Of a stretch of DNA of 64,000 bases, positions 51,019-59,900 are shown one piece after another. The notes beneath the pieces were generated by a model. The model saw nothing but the letters and a program-made list of their open reading frames with translations, was not told the DNA's origin and ran no database searches. Origin of the DNA: an uncultured Oribacterium sp. (GTDB lineage Bacteria > Bacillota > Clostridia > Lachnospirales > Lachnospiraceae); contig CAMKKZ010000006.1 in assembly GCA_946413525.1 (NCBI GenBank), positions 99,013-163,012 on the forward strand, given 5' to 3'. The position numbers and the translations under genes were made by a program. Numbering within the stretch: position 1 is the first letter of the stretch; every line of letters starts with the position of its first letter.

Positions 51019-52680
51019 ATGCAGGGGGTATTTGAAAATATCAGGATTCAGGGAATTTGCAGCTGTGTTCCTTCTACGGTTGAAAAAAATGAAATATATG
51101 CAAATATTATAGGCGAAAGGCGAGCCAAAAGGCAGATCAAGCTTATAGGTGTCAGTCAGCGTCATATTTCAAATTCCGCCCAGATGCCATCGGATCTGTG
51201 TTATGCGGCAACAGAACGGCTTTTGTCTCATTTGAACTGGAATAAAGAGGACATTAAGGTCTTGATTTTTATCACGCAGAGACCTGATTATAATTTGCCG
51301 TCCACAGCTTTTTTTCTGCATAAAAGATTAGGGCTGTCTAAAGATTGTCTTTGCTTTGATATCAATCTTGGATGTTCAAGCTTTAATGTAGGGATACAGA
51401 ATACGGCAGCTTTGCTACAGAACTGTGAATTGCATGAAAAAGCTTTGCTTCTTTTAGGTGATACATCATCTCTTATTAAATCTCCCTATGAAAGATATGA
51501 GAATGATGAAATTGCGCAGGATATGTTGTTTGGTTCTGAGGGAACATGCATTGCCATGGAAAAAGCAGAAAATGGCAGCATTATGTTTATGAATAAATCC
51601 GATGGGGAGAGATATCAGGCGATTATATCTGAGTTTGGCCAATCCACAAAAATGGATGGCAGTGCCGTATTCTCTTTTGGAATCGGAGATGTCCCAAAAA
51701 CAGTAATTGATTTCAGGGATTGCTTTGGTATCCAGGAGGAATCAATTGATTATTATGTGTTCCATCAGGCACAACAATTAATGCTTGATACTATCATTAA
51801 TAAATGCAATATATCTCCGGACAAGGAACTCCGTTCTTTGAATGAATATGGCAATACTTCCGGCGGAAGCATCCCCCTTACGCTGAACGTGAACAAGGAA
51901 CGCTTTGCCGCTAAGAAGAGCATCCGCGTCCTCTGCTGTGGTTTTGGCGTTGGACTTTCCTGGGGATGTATTTATACGGAGATTCCTACGGAAAATATTC
52001 TCCCGGTTTTTGAAAACGATGAACATTATCGCGATGTCAGATCCGATGTCAGATCCAGAGATGGTTTTGGAATACATTACCGTAATATTTTAATATATAA
52101 TGCGGATTCCGAAATGGGTGAATGGGTTTTAAAACGTCTTAAACAATGTGGAGGCAAATTGGCTCTGGTTGGGGCTGACTCCGAACGACTATCAGAAATA
52201 GTGGCTTCCATGATTGAGAAGCCAATCATCGTTACTGAATCCAATAATACGGCCAATGAGCTTTCTGCCAGCCATTTTAACCAGAATGCACTTGTTTTGA
52301 TTGGCAATGTTGAGTATGATATCATGAAGCTTTATATTGACGCGTTATCAGAATCCCTTGATAAAGGCAGCATTGGTTCTGTGGTAATTTGTGACTCCTA
52401 CACAGACAATGAAGAAATGCGGCAGGCAAAGAAACGCTTTGAGCATATGTTTGATGATTACAAAAATATTGATAATATCAGGATTAATGCTGTTCTCTAT
52501 AATGGCAATCGAGTTAACATGGTTCAAATACGGGATGCTGGGCAGGAGTGGGTTAATCTGTTTGTATCTAAGGGGGGGCCTGAGGAGATGGTTAAAGCAT
52601 CATATGTTTCTGATGCCGTTATGCATTTCCTCTCAAGAAGCGCTAAATTTACCAATAATTCCATTTTGACCATAGAATAA
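51019..52680 (+). CDS. KASIII-like synthase fused to a degenerate SDR domain
   Basis: This 553-residue protein starts at ATG 51019 (GGAG 7 bases upstream). Residues ~1-345 are a FabH-like thiolase fold with an intact triad: Cys119 in NLGCSSF, His249 in VFHQAQ and Asn279 in YGNTSGGSIP. The remaining ~200 residues (from RNILIYNADSEMGEWVLKRLK) look like a short-chain dehydrogenase Rossmann fold whose glycine loop is replaced by NADSEMGE, with no Tyr-x3-Lys pair. I infer a structural or partner-docking role for this tail. The enzyme should condense an acyl donor with a carrier-bound acceptor. An IS66 remnant follows. Confidence 0.85.
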   Translation: MQGVFENIRIQGICSCVPSTVEKNEIYANIIGERRAKRQIKLIGVSQRHISNSAQMPSDLCYAATERLLSHLNWNKEDIKVLIFITQRPDYNLPSTAFFLHKRLGLSKDCLCFDINLGCSSFNVGIQNTAALLQNCELHEKALLLLGDTSSLIKSPYERYENDEIAQDMLFGSEGTCIAMEKAENGSIMFMNKSDGERYQAIISEFGQSTKMDGSAVFSFGIGDVPKTVIDFRDCFGIQEESIDYYVFHQAQQLMLDTIINKCNISPDKELRSLNEYGNTSGGSIPLTLNVNKERFAAKKSIRVLCCGFGVGLSWGCIYTEIPTENILPVFENDEHYRDVRSDVRSRDGFGIHYRNILIYNADSEMGEWVLKRLKQCGGKLALVGADSERLSEIVASMIEKPIIVTESNNTANELSASHFNQNALVLIGNVEYDIMKLYIDALSESLDKGSIGSVVICDSYTDNEEMRQAKKRFEHMFDDYKNIDNIRINAVLYNGNRVNMVQIRDAGQEWVNLFVSKGGPEEMVKASYVSDAVMHFLSRSAKFTNNSILTIE

Positions 52681-52851
52681 TGGAGCGCTTACAATATTTT
52701 TGCATAAAAATTCTGGTAATTGAAAAAGAACCTTTCAGCATTATTTGCAACATGTACATGAATCGATGGATTTTGCTAATCAAGTACATTGGGGGATGTT
52801 ATTTTTGTTTTTTGAAAAGACAATTTTCATGGAGGAGTCCATATACTCTAA

Positions 52852-53118
52852 TACAACAATGAATTTAAACAAATAATAGACATTTCAAGTGAAATGTTGG
52901 ATGTGATCTCAAAATACGATTCTGAAATCACAGTTCTCACTGAAAAAGCAGCCAAATCCGATGCATTGGAACGGACCATCGTCGTTCTGAATGAAAAAAT
53001 ATATTTCACTGTACCCTTTGATAACAACGAAGCCGAAAGATCTCGCGGAATCATCAAGGTCAAAACCAAAGTCTCCGGCTGTTTCCTCATCATGGAGGCT
53101 GCCCAGGATTTTGCCTGA
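52852..53118 (+). mobile_element. IS66-family transposase C-terminal remnant
   Basis: After an in-frame TAA, 88 codons read [20 protein letters not shown]..., then [20 protein letters not shown] and VSGCF. The NNxAER and K-x-K-x-SGCF pattern is the hallmark of the IS66 transposase end, including the catalytic Glu. The upstream two thirds, TnpA/TnpB and the terminal repeats are absent. It marks an old insertion or rearrangement inside the cluster. Confidence 0.8.
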
Positions 53119-53126
53119 ATTCAATC

Positions 53127-53342
53127 TTGTATGTCTACAATGAATACAAAAGAAAGAAGGCGGAAGCTGTGAGATTTTCCTTTCATGGCATACGGCTTAG
53201 AGAATGCGGCGCCCATATGCATTATATAGAAGAGGCACTTAGGGTTCCTTATAGATATGATATGGATTTTCACTGGAAGATCAGGGATTACGATGGTCAG
53301 TATTCTTGCGTTATTATTCAGGGAATCCAGCCGATAAAGTAA
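53127..53342 (+). CDS. Small ORF of unknown function
   Basis: This 71-codon frame (…VRFSFHGIRLRECGAHMHYI...DFHWKIRDYDGQYSCVIIQG) lies between the IS66 remnant and the second SDR. The likely start would be GTG 53169 with GGCGGAAG upstream. The composition is protein-like, and it may be the end of a gene truncated by the insertion. Not recognised. Confidence 0.3.
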   Translation: MYVYNEYKRKKAEAVRFSFHGIRLRECGAHMHYIEEALRVPYRYDMDFHWKIRDYDGQYSCVIIQGIQPIK

Positions 53343-53368
53343 AAGAAGGAAAGGAGTCGGAAAGAAGT

Positions 53369-54130
53369 ATGTTTTCATTGCAAGGGAAAGGATTCGTGGT
53401 TATTGGAGCCTCTTCCGGCATCGGTGCGCAGACGGCAGTTACATTAAGCAGACAGGGAGCTAGGGTGGCACTTGTGGCAAGGCGTCAGGAACGCCTTGAG
53501 AGGGTCATGGGAGAGCTTTCTTCTGAGGGACACAGGTATTATATCCGGGATATAAGCAGGATTGATGGAATCGAGGCATTATTCAAGGATATCGTGACAG
53601 ATTTCGGAAAGCTGGATGGTATGGTTTACTCGGCTGGAATCAGTGGGGACTTCCCTCTCAGGCATCTGAGCTACGAGCGTTTGGAGAAAGTATTTGTTAC
53701 GAATTATTTCGCATTCATCGAATGCTGTAGGCAGGTATGCAGAAGGGAATGTTACAGCAGGGAGAAAGGGCTTCGAATAGTTGCCGTATCGTCCGCAGCG
53801 TCCCTGATGGGTGAAAAGGCGCATAGCGCTTATGCCGGTTCCAAAGCGGCCATGGACGCATCCATTCGGTGTATGGCGAAGGAAATGGCATCCAAAGGAG
53901 TCTGTATTAATTCTGTAGCGCCTTCCATGATCAGGACAGATATGTATGAGGAATTGATCAGCGTGAATGGTGGAGATAATCCGGCTATGCTGAAATCAAT
54001 CGAAAGACAGTATCTTGGGCTGGGGGAAGCAAGCGATGTAGCCAATGCGATCTGTTTCCTGCTTTCTCCGGAGGCCAGGTTCATTACGGGGGTAACTTTG
54101 CCGGTGGACGGGGGAAGTACATCCAGCTGA
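53369..54130 (+). CDS. SDR-family oxidoreductase (FabG-like), second
   Basis: This 253-residue SDR starts at ATG 53369 (MFSLQGKGFVVIGASSGIGAQTAVTL); the frame runs further upstream without support. Cofactor loop GASSGIG, VARRQERLE (Arg preference for NADP), active-site VSSAASLMGEKAHSAYAGSKAAM and terminal GVTLPVDGGSTSS are all intact. As a FabG-like ketoreductase it fits reduction after KASIII condensation. It is 75 bases upstream of the second synthase gene. Confidence 0.92.
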   Translation: MFSLQGKGFVVIGASSGIGAQTAVTLSRQGARVALVARRQERLERVMGELSSEGHRYYIRDISRIDGIEALFKDIVTDFGKLDGMVYSAGISGDFPLRHLSYERLEKVFVTNYFAFIECCRQVCRRECYSREKGLRIVAVSSAASLMGEKAHSAYAGSKAAMDASIRCMAKEMASKGVCINSVAPSMIRTDMYEELISVNGGDNPAMLKSIERQYLGLGEASDVANAICFLLSPEARFITGVTLPVDGGSTSS

Positions 54131-54205
54131 GGTGATTTGCCCCGTGTTTGTTTACTGAATCAGGAATCAGAGCGGGAAAAATGTTTAGATGAATGAGATA
54201 ATAAT

Positions 54206-55267
54206 ATGAATTTGGTTTTTGATGATATCAGGATTTCCGGGATTGCTGCGGCGGTATCTGACAATTGGAGTCCTATTACGGATTTTGTGGAAAAGGGAAT
54301 CGATGAATCTACGATCAAGAAATTCAGCGCGAAGACCGGAGTGAAGGGGAGATACAATGCGGGGGAAAAGCAGACCACAGCGGATTTTTGCTTTGCTGCC
54401 GCCAGGGAGATTATTCAAAAGTACTCTATAAACAAAGGGGAAATCGGAACTCTTGTATTTGTGACACAGCACCCGGACTATAAGTCTCCCGCAACGGCCT
54501 GCGTTCTTCAGTACCGGCTGGGACTTTCAGAGGAATGTCTGGCTTTTGATGTGAATTTAGGCTGTTCTGGCTTTACTTGTGGATTAGCTATTGCAGCAAG
54601 CCTTCTTCATATGGGAAGTAAAAAATATGCTTTGCTTCTTTGCGGAGATACATCAGCAAAAGAATTTTTCGTAGGAAGGGAAACCAAAAAAACCAATGCC
54701 GCAAAGATGCTTTTTGGCGATTGCGGCACTTCGGCTTTGCTGGAAAAGGACAATGCTTGTGAAAAGATGTATCTTATGGAAAGAACGTGTGGAGAAGGGT
54801 TCCGGGCAATTATATCTCCATACACCTGGTTCCGCCATCCGCAGCTTCCCTCTGACGGACTCGGAGACGACCGAATGGACGACATTGCGGTTTTTAACTT
54901 TTCCACTGAGAAGGCCACGGAACTTCTTAGAGAGAGCATGAAAGCCACAGGTACGAACCCGGAAGATTATGATTGCCTTGCCCTGCACCAGGCGAATCAT
55001 CTGATTTTGAAACGTATTGCGAAATTTACAGGTTTTCCAGAAGACAAGGTATTGATTTCACTGGATGAATTTGGGAATACTTCGTCTGCATCTATCCCTG
55101 TATCTTTGGTAAAACGTTATGGAAACGATGATTTAGGAAAGAGATTAAGGGTATTGATGTGTGGGTATGGCGTGGGGCTTTCCTGGAGCACAGTGGACTG
55201 CTTTATCGATACAGACAAGATCCTGCCTTTAATCCATACAGATGAATTTTTTGAGGATGGATATTGA
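54206..55267 (+). CDS. KASIII (FabH-like) synthase, second
   Basis: This 353-residue 3-oxoacyl-ACP synthase III-type enzyme has Cys120 in NLGCSGF, His261 in ALHQAN and Asn291 in FGNTSSASIPV, a complete catalytic triad. The N-terminal DDIRISGIAAAVSDNW and FCFAAAREIIQK match FabH-like order. It would accept an acyl-CoA or acyl-carrier donor and malonyl-ACP, or catalyse a related C-C or ester bond. It sits 139 bases before the first ACP frame used here (ATG 55407). Confidence 0.93.
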   Translation: MNLVFDDIRISGIAAAVSDNWSPITDFVEKGIDESTIKKFSAKTGVKGRYNAGEKQTTADFCFAAAREIIQKYSINKGEIGTLVFVTQHPDYKSPATACVLQYRLGLSEECLAFDVNLGCSGFTCGLAIAASLLHMGSKKYALLLCGDTSAKEFFVGRETKKTNAAKMLFGDCGTSALLEKDNACEKMYLMERTCGEGFRAIISPYTWFRHPQLPSDGLGDDRMDDIAVFNFSTEKATELLRESMKATGTNPEDYDCLALHQANHLILKRIAKFTGFPEDKVLISLDEFGNTSSASIPVSLVKRYGNDDLGKRLRVLMCGYGVGLSWSTVDCFIDTDKILPLIHTDEFFEDGY

Positions 55268-55406
55268 GGATTGATTCTACGGAAATAATGGATTAATCGA
55301 TCTTTTGACCGAATAGATGAATTAAATTGGGTTACAGTAAAATCTTTGAGTGAGTTCGTGATTGAAAATTTTTTTCATGAGCATGACAGGAGAATTAAAA
55401 GATCAT

Positions 55407-55655
55407 ATGGATAGCAATGAGAAAAAAATAATGAGTGAAAAAGAAAAACTGACTTTGCTTGAGGAAACCATTGAGGTGGAGGAGGGCAGTTTGTCCCCTG
55501 TGCAGGATTTAACAGATGTTCCCGAATATGATTCCATGTCAAAGTTGTCTATCCTGGTTATGATGGAAGATGAGTTTGGCGTGAAGCTCAGCGGTCAGGA
55601 TATTCGTTCCTTTAAGACAGTAGGCGACATTCTGGACAGGATGAAAAAAGAATGA
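55407..55655 (+). CDS. Acyl carrier protein, first
   Basis: The carrier has the phosphopantetheine site YDSMSKLSILVMMEDEFGV (Ser after Asp) and the helix III context IRSFKTVGDILDRM. The start is uncertain: ATG 55407 has GGAG 14 bases upstream, ATG 55431 (MSEKEKLTLLEE) fits family length better, and the open frame begins at 55362. The position between two KASIII genes makes it the likely carrier for their intermediates. Confidence 0.87.
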   Translation: MDSNEKKIMSEKEKLTLLEETIEVEEGSLSPVQDLTDVPEYDSMSKLSILVMMEDEFGVKLSGQDIRSFKTVGDILDRMKKE

Positions 55656-55703
55656 TGAATTGTTGAAATAATATTGCAGTTATCGCAATAGATAGATAAA
55701 TGA

Positions 55704-56819
55704 ATGAAGGACTATATGTCAGGCAGGAAATTCAAGATAGCTAAAATCAGAGTTATTTCTTCCGTTATTCCCCGCAGGCGTATCTTGTTACAAAGCCTGC
55801 GGGATGTCTATGAAAAGGATAATCTGGAAAGAATAGTACGCGCAACCGGGATATCTGAGATAGCGGTAGCCGAAGATGGAATGACGCCATCTGATTATTG
55901 CGCTAAGGCGGCAGAGCATATGTTTTCAGAAACAGGAATGAAGAGGGAAAATATAGATGGCCTTATTTATGTTTCTGAATTCACGGATTATCTTATTCCC
56001 GGAACTGTGGCTCCGTTACAGAACAGGCTTGGTCTTCGCAATTCCTGTATTGTTTTCGATCTTCGGAGCGGATGTCCAGGTTTTGTCTATGGTGTATTTC
56101 AGGCTTGCATGTTGGTGGAGAATGGCTATTGCAAAAACGTATTGTTATGTGTGGGGAATACCATCAGTAAATTCCTGCATCCTTCGGATCGCGCGCTCAG
56201 AATGGTTTCCGGCGATGCGGCCAGCGCTATTCTGATATCTGCCTGTGAAGATAAGGAAAACAGGCTGGGAAAGCGGCTTTTTTCAGATAAGGAAGATTCC
56301 GCGGCTTCGGTATTTGATTTTTATACGGATGGTTCCGGAGCGGAACACTTGATGATTCCGGCAGGAGGAATGCGTACTCCTGTGAGGAAGGGCAGTACGG
56401 ATATCGTGGAATATGATGAAGATGGGAACGGCAGAACGAAGGAAAATCTTCATATGAACGGAATGGAGATTATGGTCTTTGCTACACGTGTTGTTCCGGG
56501 TCTGGTAGAGGCTGTACTGAAGGATACGGGCTGGGACAAGAGGGATGTCAATCTCTTTGCGTTTCATCAGGCGAATAAAATGATGCTAAAAAGAATTGGT
56601 AAGAGTTTGAAGGTTGATAATGACAGAATTCCATTCGGCGTTTCCATGACGGGAAATTGCGGCAGTCCATCAATTCCTCTGATGCTAAGTAATATGTATA
56701 GCGGTGTACATCCGGAATTTAAAAAAGTAGTGATTTGTGGTTTTGGCGCCGGGCTTTCGGCCGCTGCAGGAACAGTTGATCTGAGTGAAACAATAATCCT
56801 GCCTACGGTAAGGGTATGA
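55704..56819 (+). CDS. KASIII (FabH-like) synthase, third, divergent
   Basis: This protein of up to 371 residues has Cys124 in RSGCPGF, His in AFHQANKMMLKR and Asn in MTGNCGSPSIPL, so the triad is intact but its loops differ from the other two (Pro after the Cys, GNCGSPSIP instead of GNTSxxSIP). An insertion near residues 190-260 (EDKENRLGKRLF...RKGSTDIVEYDEDGN) distinguishes it. ATG 55716 with AAGGA just upstream is an alternative start. It probably has a distinct donor or acceptor from its paralogues. Confidence 0.9.
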   Translation: MKDYMSGRKFKIAKIRVISSVIPRRRILLQSLRDVYEKDNLERIVRATGISEIAVAEDGMTPSDYCAKAAEHMFSETGMKRENIDGLIYVSEFTDYLIPGTVAPLQNRLGLRNSCIVFDLRSGCPGFVYGVFQACMLVENGYCKNVLLCVGNTISKFLHPSDRALRMVSGDAASAILISACEDKENRLGKRLFSDKEDSAASVFDFYTDGSGAEHLMIPAGGMRTPVRKGSTDIVEYDEDGNGRTKENLHMNGMEIMVFATRVVPGLVEAVLKDTGWDKRDVNLFAFHQANKMMLKRIGKSLKVDNDRIPFGVSMTGNCGSPSIPLMLSNMYSGVHPEFKKVVICGFGAGLSAAAGTVDLSETIILPTVRV

Positions 56820-56919
56820 GGAGAATGGTTTTCAGGGAACGGATCAGCGAAATAATATTTTTTTGGAATCCGTGAATGGATTCAGCTAATGGAACAGAAA
56901 AAAGACAGGGGAGACATTA

Positions 56920-57156
56920 ATGACAAATCGGGAAAAATATGAAAATGCATTTTCGGAGGCGCTTGGTATTGAGCCAGCTCAGGCTAAAGGGCTTGAGTAT
57001 CAGGGCATTCAGGAGTGGGACAGTATAGGGCATATGGAACTGGTTTCCGCACTGGAGGATGCCTTTGGTATAGAGATGGAGACGGACGATATTGTGGATT
57101 TCTCCAGCTACGACAAGGGAATAGAGATTCTTTCAAAATACGGCGTCGTGATTTAG
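56920..57156 (+). CDS. Acyl carrier protein, second
   Basis: This 78-residue carrier has the serine site EWDSIGHMELVSALEDAFGIEME, then DDIVDFSSYDKGIEIL. AGGGGAGA at 6-8 bases supports the ATG. It differs enough from the first ACP to suggest a separate partner. It lies 100 bases after the third synthase and 15 bases before the third SDR, so it probably serves both. Confidence 0.93.
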   Translation: MTNREKYENAFSEALGIEPAQAKGLEYQGIQEWDSIGHMELVSALEDAFGIEMETDDIVDFSSYDKGIEILSKYGVVI

Positions 57157-57171
57157 CAGTGAGGAATGCTT

Positions 57172-57924
57172 ATGCTGGCCGGAAAAAATATAATTGTTAC
57201 AGGAGCCCGGCGTGGAATCGGGAAGGCTATCGTCAAAAGGGCGGCTGAAAATGGAGCAAATGTCTGGGCTTGTGCCAGACGGCATGAGGGCATGGAAACA
57301 GACTTTGAGGAAGAGTGTCAAAGGCTGTCAGTGGAGAATGAAGTTACTGTAAAGCCGGTATTTTTTGACCTGGTCAGTAAGGACGAGATGCGCGATGCTG
57401 CCAGACTTATAAAAGATACGGGGCTTTCAGTGGATGGGCTTGTGAATGTGGCAGGCGTTGTTCTGAACGCGAATTTCAATATGACAAGCATGGAAAAACA
57501 GCAGGAGTTATTTACTGTTAATTATTTTTCCCAGGTACAATGGACACAGTATATTCTGAAAACAATGATGCGGCAGAAAAAAGGCTGTATAGTCAATATA
57601 GCTTCCAGTGGGGGACTTGACTTCAACCCCGGCAGAAGTGCCTATAATGCTTCAAAGGCTGCGTGGGCAGCCGCCAGTGGGACTTTGGCCCGGGAAATGG
57701 GAAGATACGGAATCAGAGTGAATACGGTTGCCCCAGGCTTAATTGACACGGATATGGCAAGAAATAATACGCCAGAGCAGATTTTTCAGGAAACGATTCA
57801 GAATACTGCCCTTGGAAGGATTGGGATGCCAGAGGAAATTGCCAATGCGGTTATCTTTTTGCTTTCGGATTTTGCATCCTATATCACGGGCCAGATTCTT
57901 CGCGTGGACGGGGGGATGAGCTGA
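57172..57924 (+). CDS. SDR-family oxidoreductase (FabG-like), third
   Basis: This 250-residue FabG-like enzyme starts at ATG 57172 (GAGG 7 bases upstream; ATG 57166 is too close). VTGARRGIGKAIVKRAAENGA, IVNIASSGGLDFNPGRSAYNASKAAW with Ser-Tyr-Lys, and ITGQILRVDGGMS are complete. The GARRGIG loop and CARRHE suggest NADPH. It follows the second ACP directly, so it probably reduces a 3-keto intermediate on that carrier. Confidence 0.93.
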   Translation: MLAGKNIIVTGARRGIGKAIVKRAAENGANVWACARRHEGMETDFEEECQRLSVENEVTVKPVFFDLVSKDEMRDAARLIKDTGLSVDGLVNVAGVVLNANFNMTSMEKQQELFTVNYFSQVQWTQYILKTMMRQKKGCIVNIASSGGLDFNPGRSAYNASKAAWAAASGTLAREMGRYGIRVNTVAPGLIDTDMARNNTPEQIFQETIQNTALGRIGMPEEIANAVIFLLSDFASYITGQILRVDGGMS

Positions 57925-58013
57925 TAAGAAAGTGGGAATTGTAAAGATATGATTCCATGTTTGGCAATTAGTAATTGAAATTCGTTAAAATGAATTCGAG
58001 TGAGGATGAGAAG

Positions 58014-58865
58014 ATGTCTGCTGAAAAAAATGAAATGGACATTGATTTTATCAGGGAATTCGCCTTTCATATGAGAAAACATGCTCTTGCTATGGCTTTT
58101 TCGGCCGGGTCTCACGCTTCACATTTTGGAGCAGGTTTTTCTCTTATTGATATATTAGCTGTACTTTATGCCCATGTTCTTAGGCTTGATAAAGGAAACC
58201 CTACATGGCCGGAAAGAGACAGGGTGATTCTTAGCAAGGGGCATGGAGTACTTGCTTATTATGCGGCATTGGCTGAATATGGCTATATTCCGAAGGAGGA
58301 TTTGCCTGGTTTTGAGCAGGATGGATCCTATCTTTTCGGGCATCCGGTAAGGTCCCCAAAACATGGTATCGAATTCACAAATGGGAGTCTGGGGATGGGG
58401 CTTTCGCTTGGTATCGGAACTGCCCTGGCATTGAAAAAAAGAGGCTCCGGAAGCAGGGTATTTGTTATTATGGGTGATGGCGAGATGGACGAAGGATCTG
58501 TATGGGAGGCTTTTATGGCCGGGAGCCAGTTCCATTTGGATAATCTCATTGCAGTTATTGACAGAAACCGTATGCAGCTTGGAGGTGATACCGAAGGGAT
58601 CATTTCACAGGATTTGCTGGCGGAAAGGATTCCTTCTTTTGGATGGGATTGCTATGAGGCGCAGGGACATGACCTCGAGGATCTGACGCATACTGTTCAG
58701 CTTGCATTAAAGTGTGGTCGGCCTTCGGCAATCATTGCCCATACTGTCAAAGGCCGAGGCTTTTCTTTTTCGGAAGGCAACAATGCATGGCATCATGCCG
58801 TTTTGACACAGAAACAGTATGAGTCTGCCCTGGAGGAATTGGAGGTCTCTTATCATGGAAATTAA
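58014..58865 (+). CDS. Transketolase N-terminal (TPP-binding) subunit
   Basis: This 283-residue subunit starts at ATG 58014 (GAGTGAGG about 8 bases upstream). It contains the TPP pyrophosphate site GDGEMDEGSVWEAFMAGSQFHLDNLIAVIDRNRMQLGG (about 152-190) and the donor-site His in SKGHG. It pairs with the next gene to form a split transketolase that moves a two-carbon ketol unit. Split transketolases in secondary or surface-sugar clusters often act on unusual acceptors. The stop overlaps the next start by 11 bases. Confidence 0.93.
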   Translation: MSAEKNEMDIDFIREFAFHMRKHALAMAFSAGSHASHFGAGFSLIDILAVLYAHVLRLDKGNPTWPERDRVILSKGHGVLAYYAALAEYGYIPKEDLPGFEQDGSYLFGHPVRSPKHGIEFTNGSLGMGLSLGIGTALALKKRGSGSRVFVIMGDGEMDEGSVWEAFMAGSQFHLDNLIAVIDRNRMQLGGDTEGIISQDLLAERIPSFGWDCYEAQGHDLEDLTHTVQLALKCGRPSAIIAHTVKGRGFSFSEGNNAWHHAVLTQKQYESALEELEVSYHGN

Positions 58866-59820
58866 TGCAAAAAGCATTAAGAGATGGTCGGTAATCGGAG
58901 CAAGGCCTACTTTCGGGCAAGCGGTTCTTGATCTTGCTTCCAGAGAGGACAGACTGATGGTCCTTACGGCCGATGTATCTACATCCGCAGGACTTGATCG
59001 TTTCAGGAAGCAATATCCGGATAGATTTTTGGATGTCGGCATTGCGGAACAGAATATGATGGGAATCGCCACGGGACTTGCCACAGAAGGCTTATGTGTT
59101 ATTACCACTACTTTTGCTCCCTTCCAGTCCATGCGGTGTTTGGAGCAAATCCGTGTCTACCAGGGTTATATGGATATGCCTGTGGTCATGGTAGGGCTGG
59201 CCAGCGGTATTTATCACAGCTATCTTGGAAATACACATTGCTGCTTTGAAGATGTTGGGGTTTTCCGCTCCATTCCGAATATTGCTATTGTTACTCCCGC
59301 TGACTGTCTTGAGATCATCAAGGCATTGGAAGCAGCGGTGAAGTATGAGCATGCTGTGTACATAAGGCTTCCGGAGGGCGCCGGTATGCCGGTTATTTAC
59401 AAAGAAGATTATGATTTCAGGATCGGGAAGGCAAATGTTCTGAGAAAGGGTACGGATATTGCTATTCTTGCCAACGGAAGGATGGTAAATACCGCGCTGG
59501 AAGTGGCAGCAGGCCTGTCCATAAATAATATTTCAGCCGAAGTAACAGATTTCCATACCGTGAAGCCTGTTGATGAGGGTTATCTGGATAGTATCGACAG
59601 ACGCTCCTTAATCGTAACTATAGAAGAACATAATGTGCATGGCGGTCTTGGCTCCGCAGTTTCGGAATACATGATGCAAAAGGAAAACAGGCCTCGTCTG
59701 ATGACATTTGGCATTCACGATTTCTTCCCCCATGCAGGGGATTATGCCAGCAGCCTGGAGCAGTGTGGTTTGACAACGGAAAAGATAGAAAAATCAATTC
59801 TGAAAGGGCTTGGAGCTTGA
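58855..59820 (+). CDS. Transketolase C-terminal subunit
   Basis: This 321-residue subunit starts at ATG 58855, with GGAGGT 8 bases upstream inside the preceding gene. It holds the pyrimidine-binding domain (LTADVSTSAGL, FLDVGIAEQNMMGIATGLATEG with the catalytic Glu) and the C-terminal transketolase domain (AILANGRMVNTALEVA, VDEGYLDS, HNVHGGLGSAVSEYM). Both halves keep the catalytic residues, so a functional heteromer is expected. Its presence beside KASIII, ACP and SDR genes suggests C2 transfer onto an acyl or keto substrate. Confidence 0.93.
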   Translation: MEINAKSIKRWSVIGARPTFGQAVLDLASREDRLMVLTADVSTSAGLDRFRKQYPDRFLDVGIAEQNMMGIATGLATEGLCVITTTFAPFQSMRCLEQIRVYQGYMDMPVVMVGLASGIYHSYLGNTHCCFEDVGVFRSIPNIAIVTPADCLEIIKALEAAVKYEHAVYIRLPEGAGMPVIYKEDYDFRIGKANVLRKGTDIAILANGRMVNTALEVAAGLSINNISAEVTDFHTVKPVDEGYLDSIDRRSLIVTIEEHNVHGGLGSAVSEYMMQKENRPRLMTFGIHDFFPHAGDYASSLEQCGLTTEKIEKSILKGLGA

Positions 59821-59900
59821 CAAAGCCATGATACCAAGACAATGCAAATACGGGGAGTGAAACAAAAGGAAAGTCTGTAAGATTATTGGGAAATGAGAGA

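Noticed and set aside
52525..52545. CAAATACGGG resembling the repeat core
   Set aside because: Lies within the coding sequence of the KASIII-SDR fusion without flanking palindromes; chance match.
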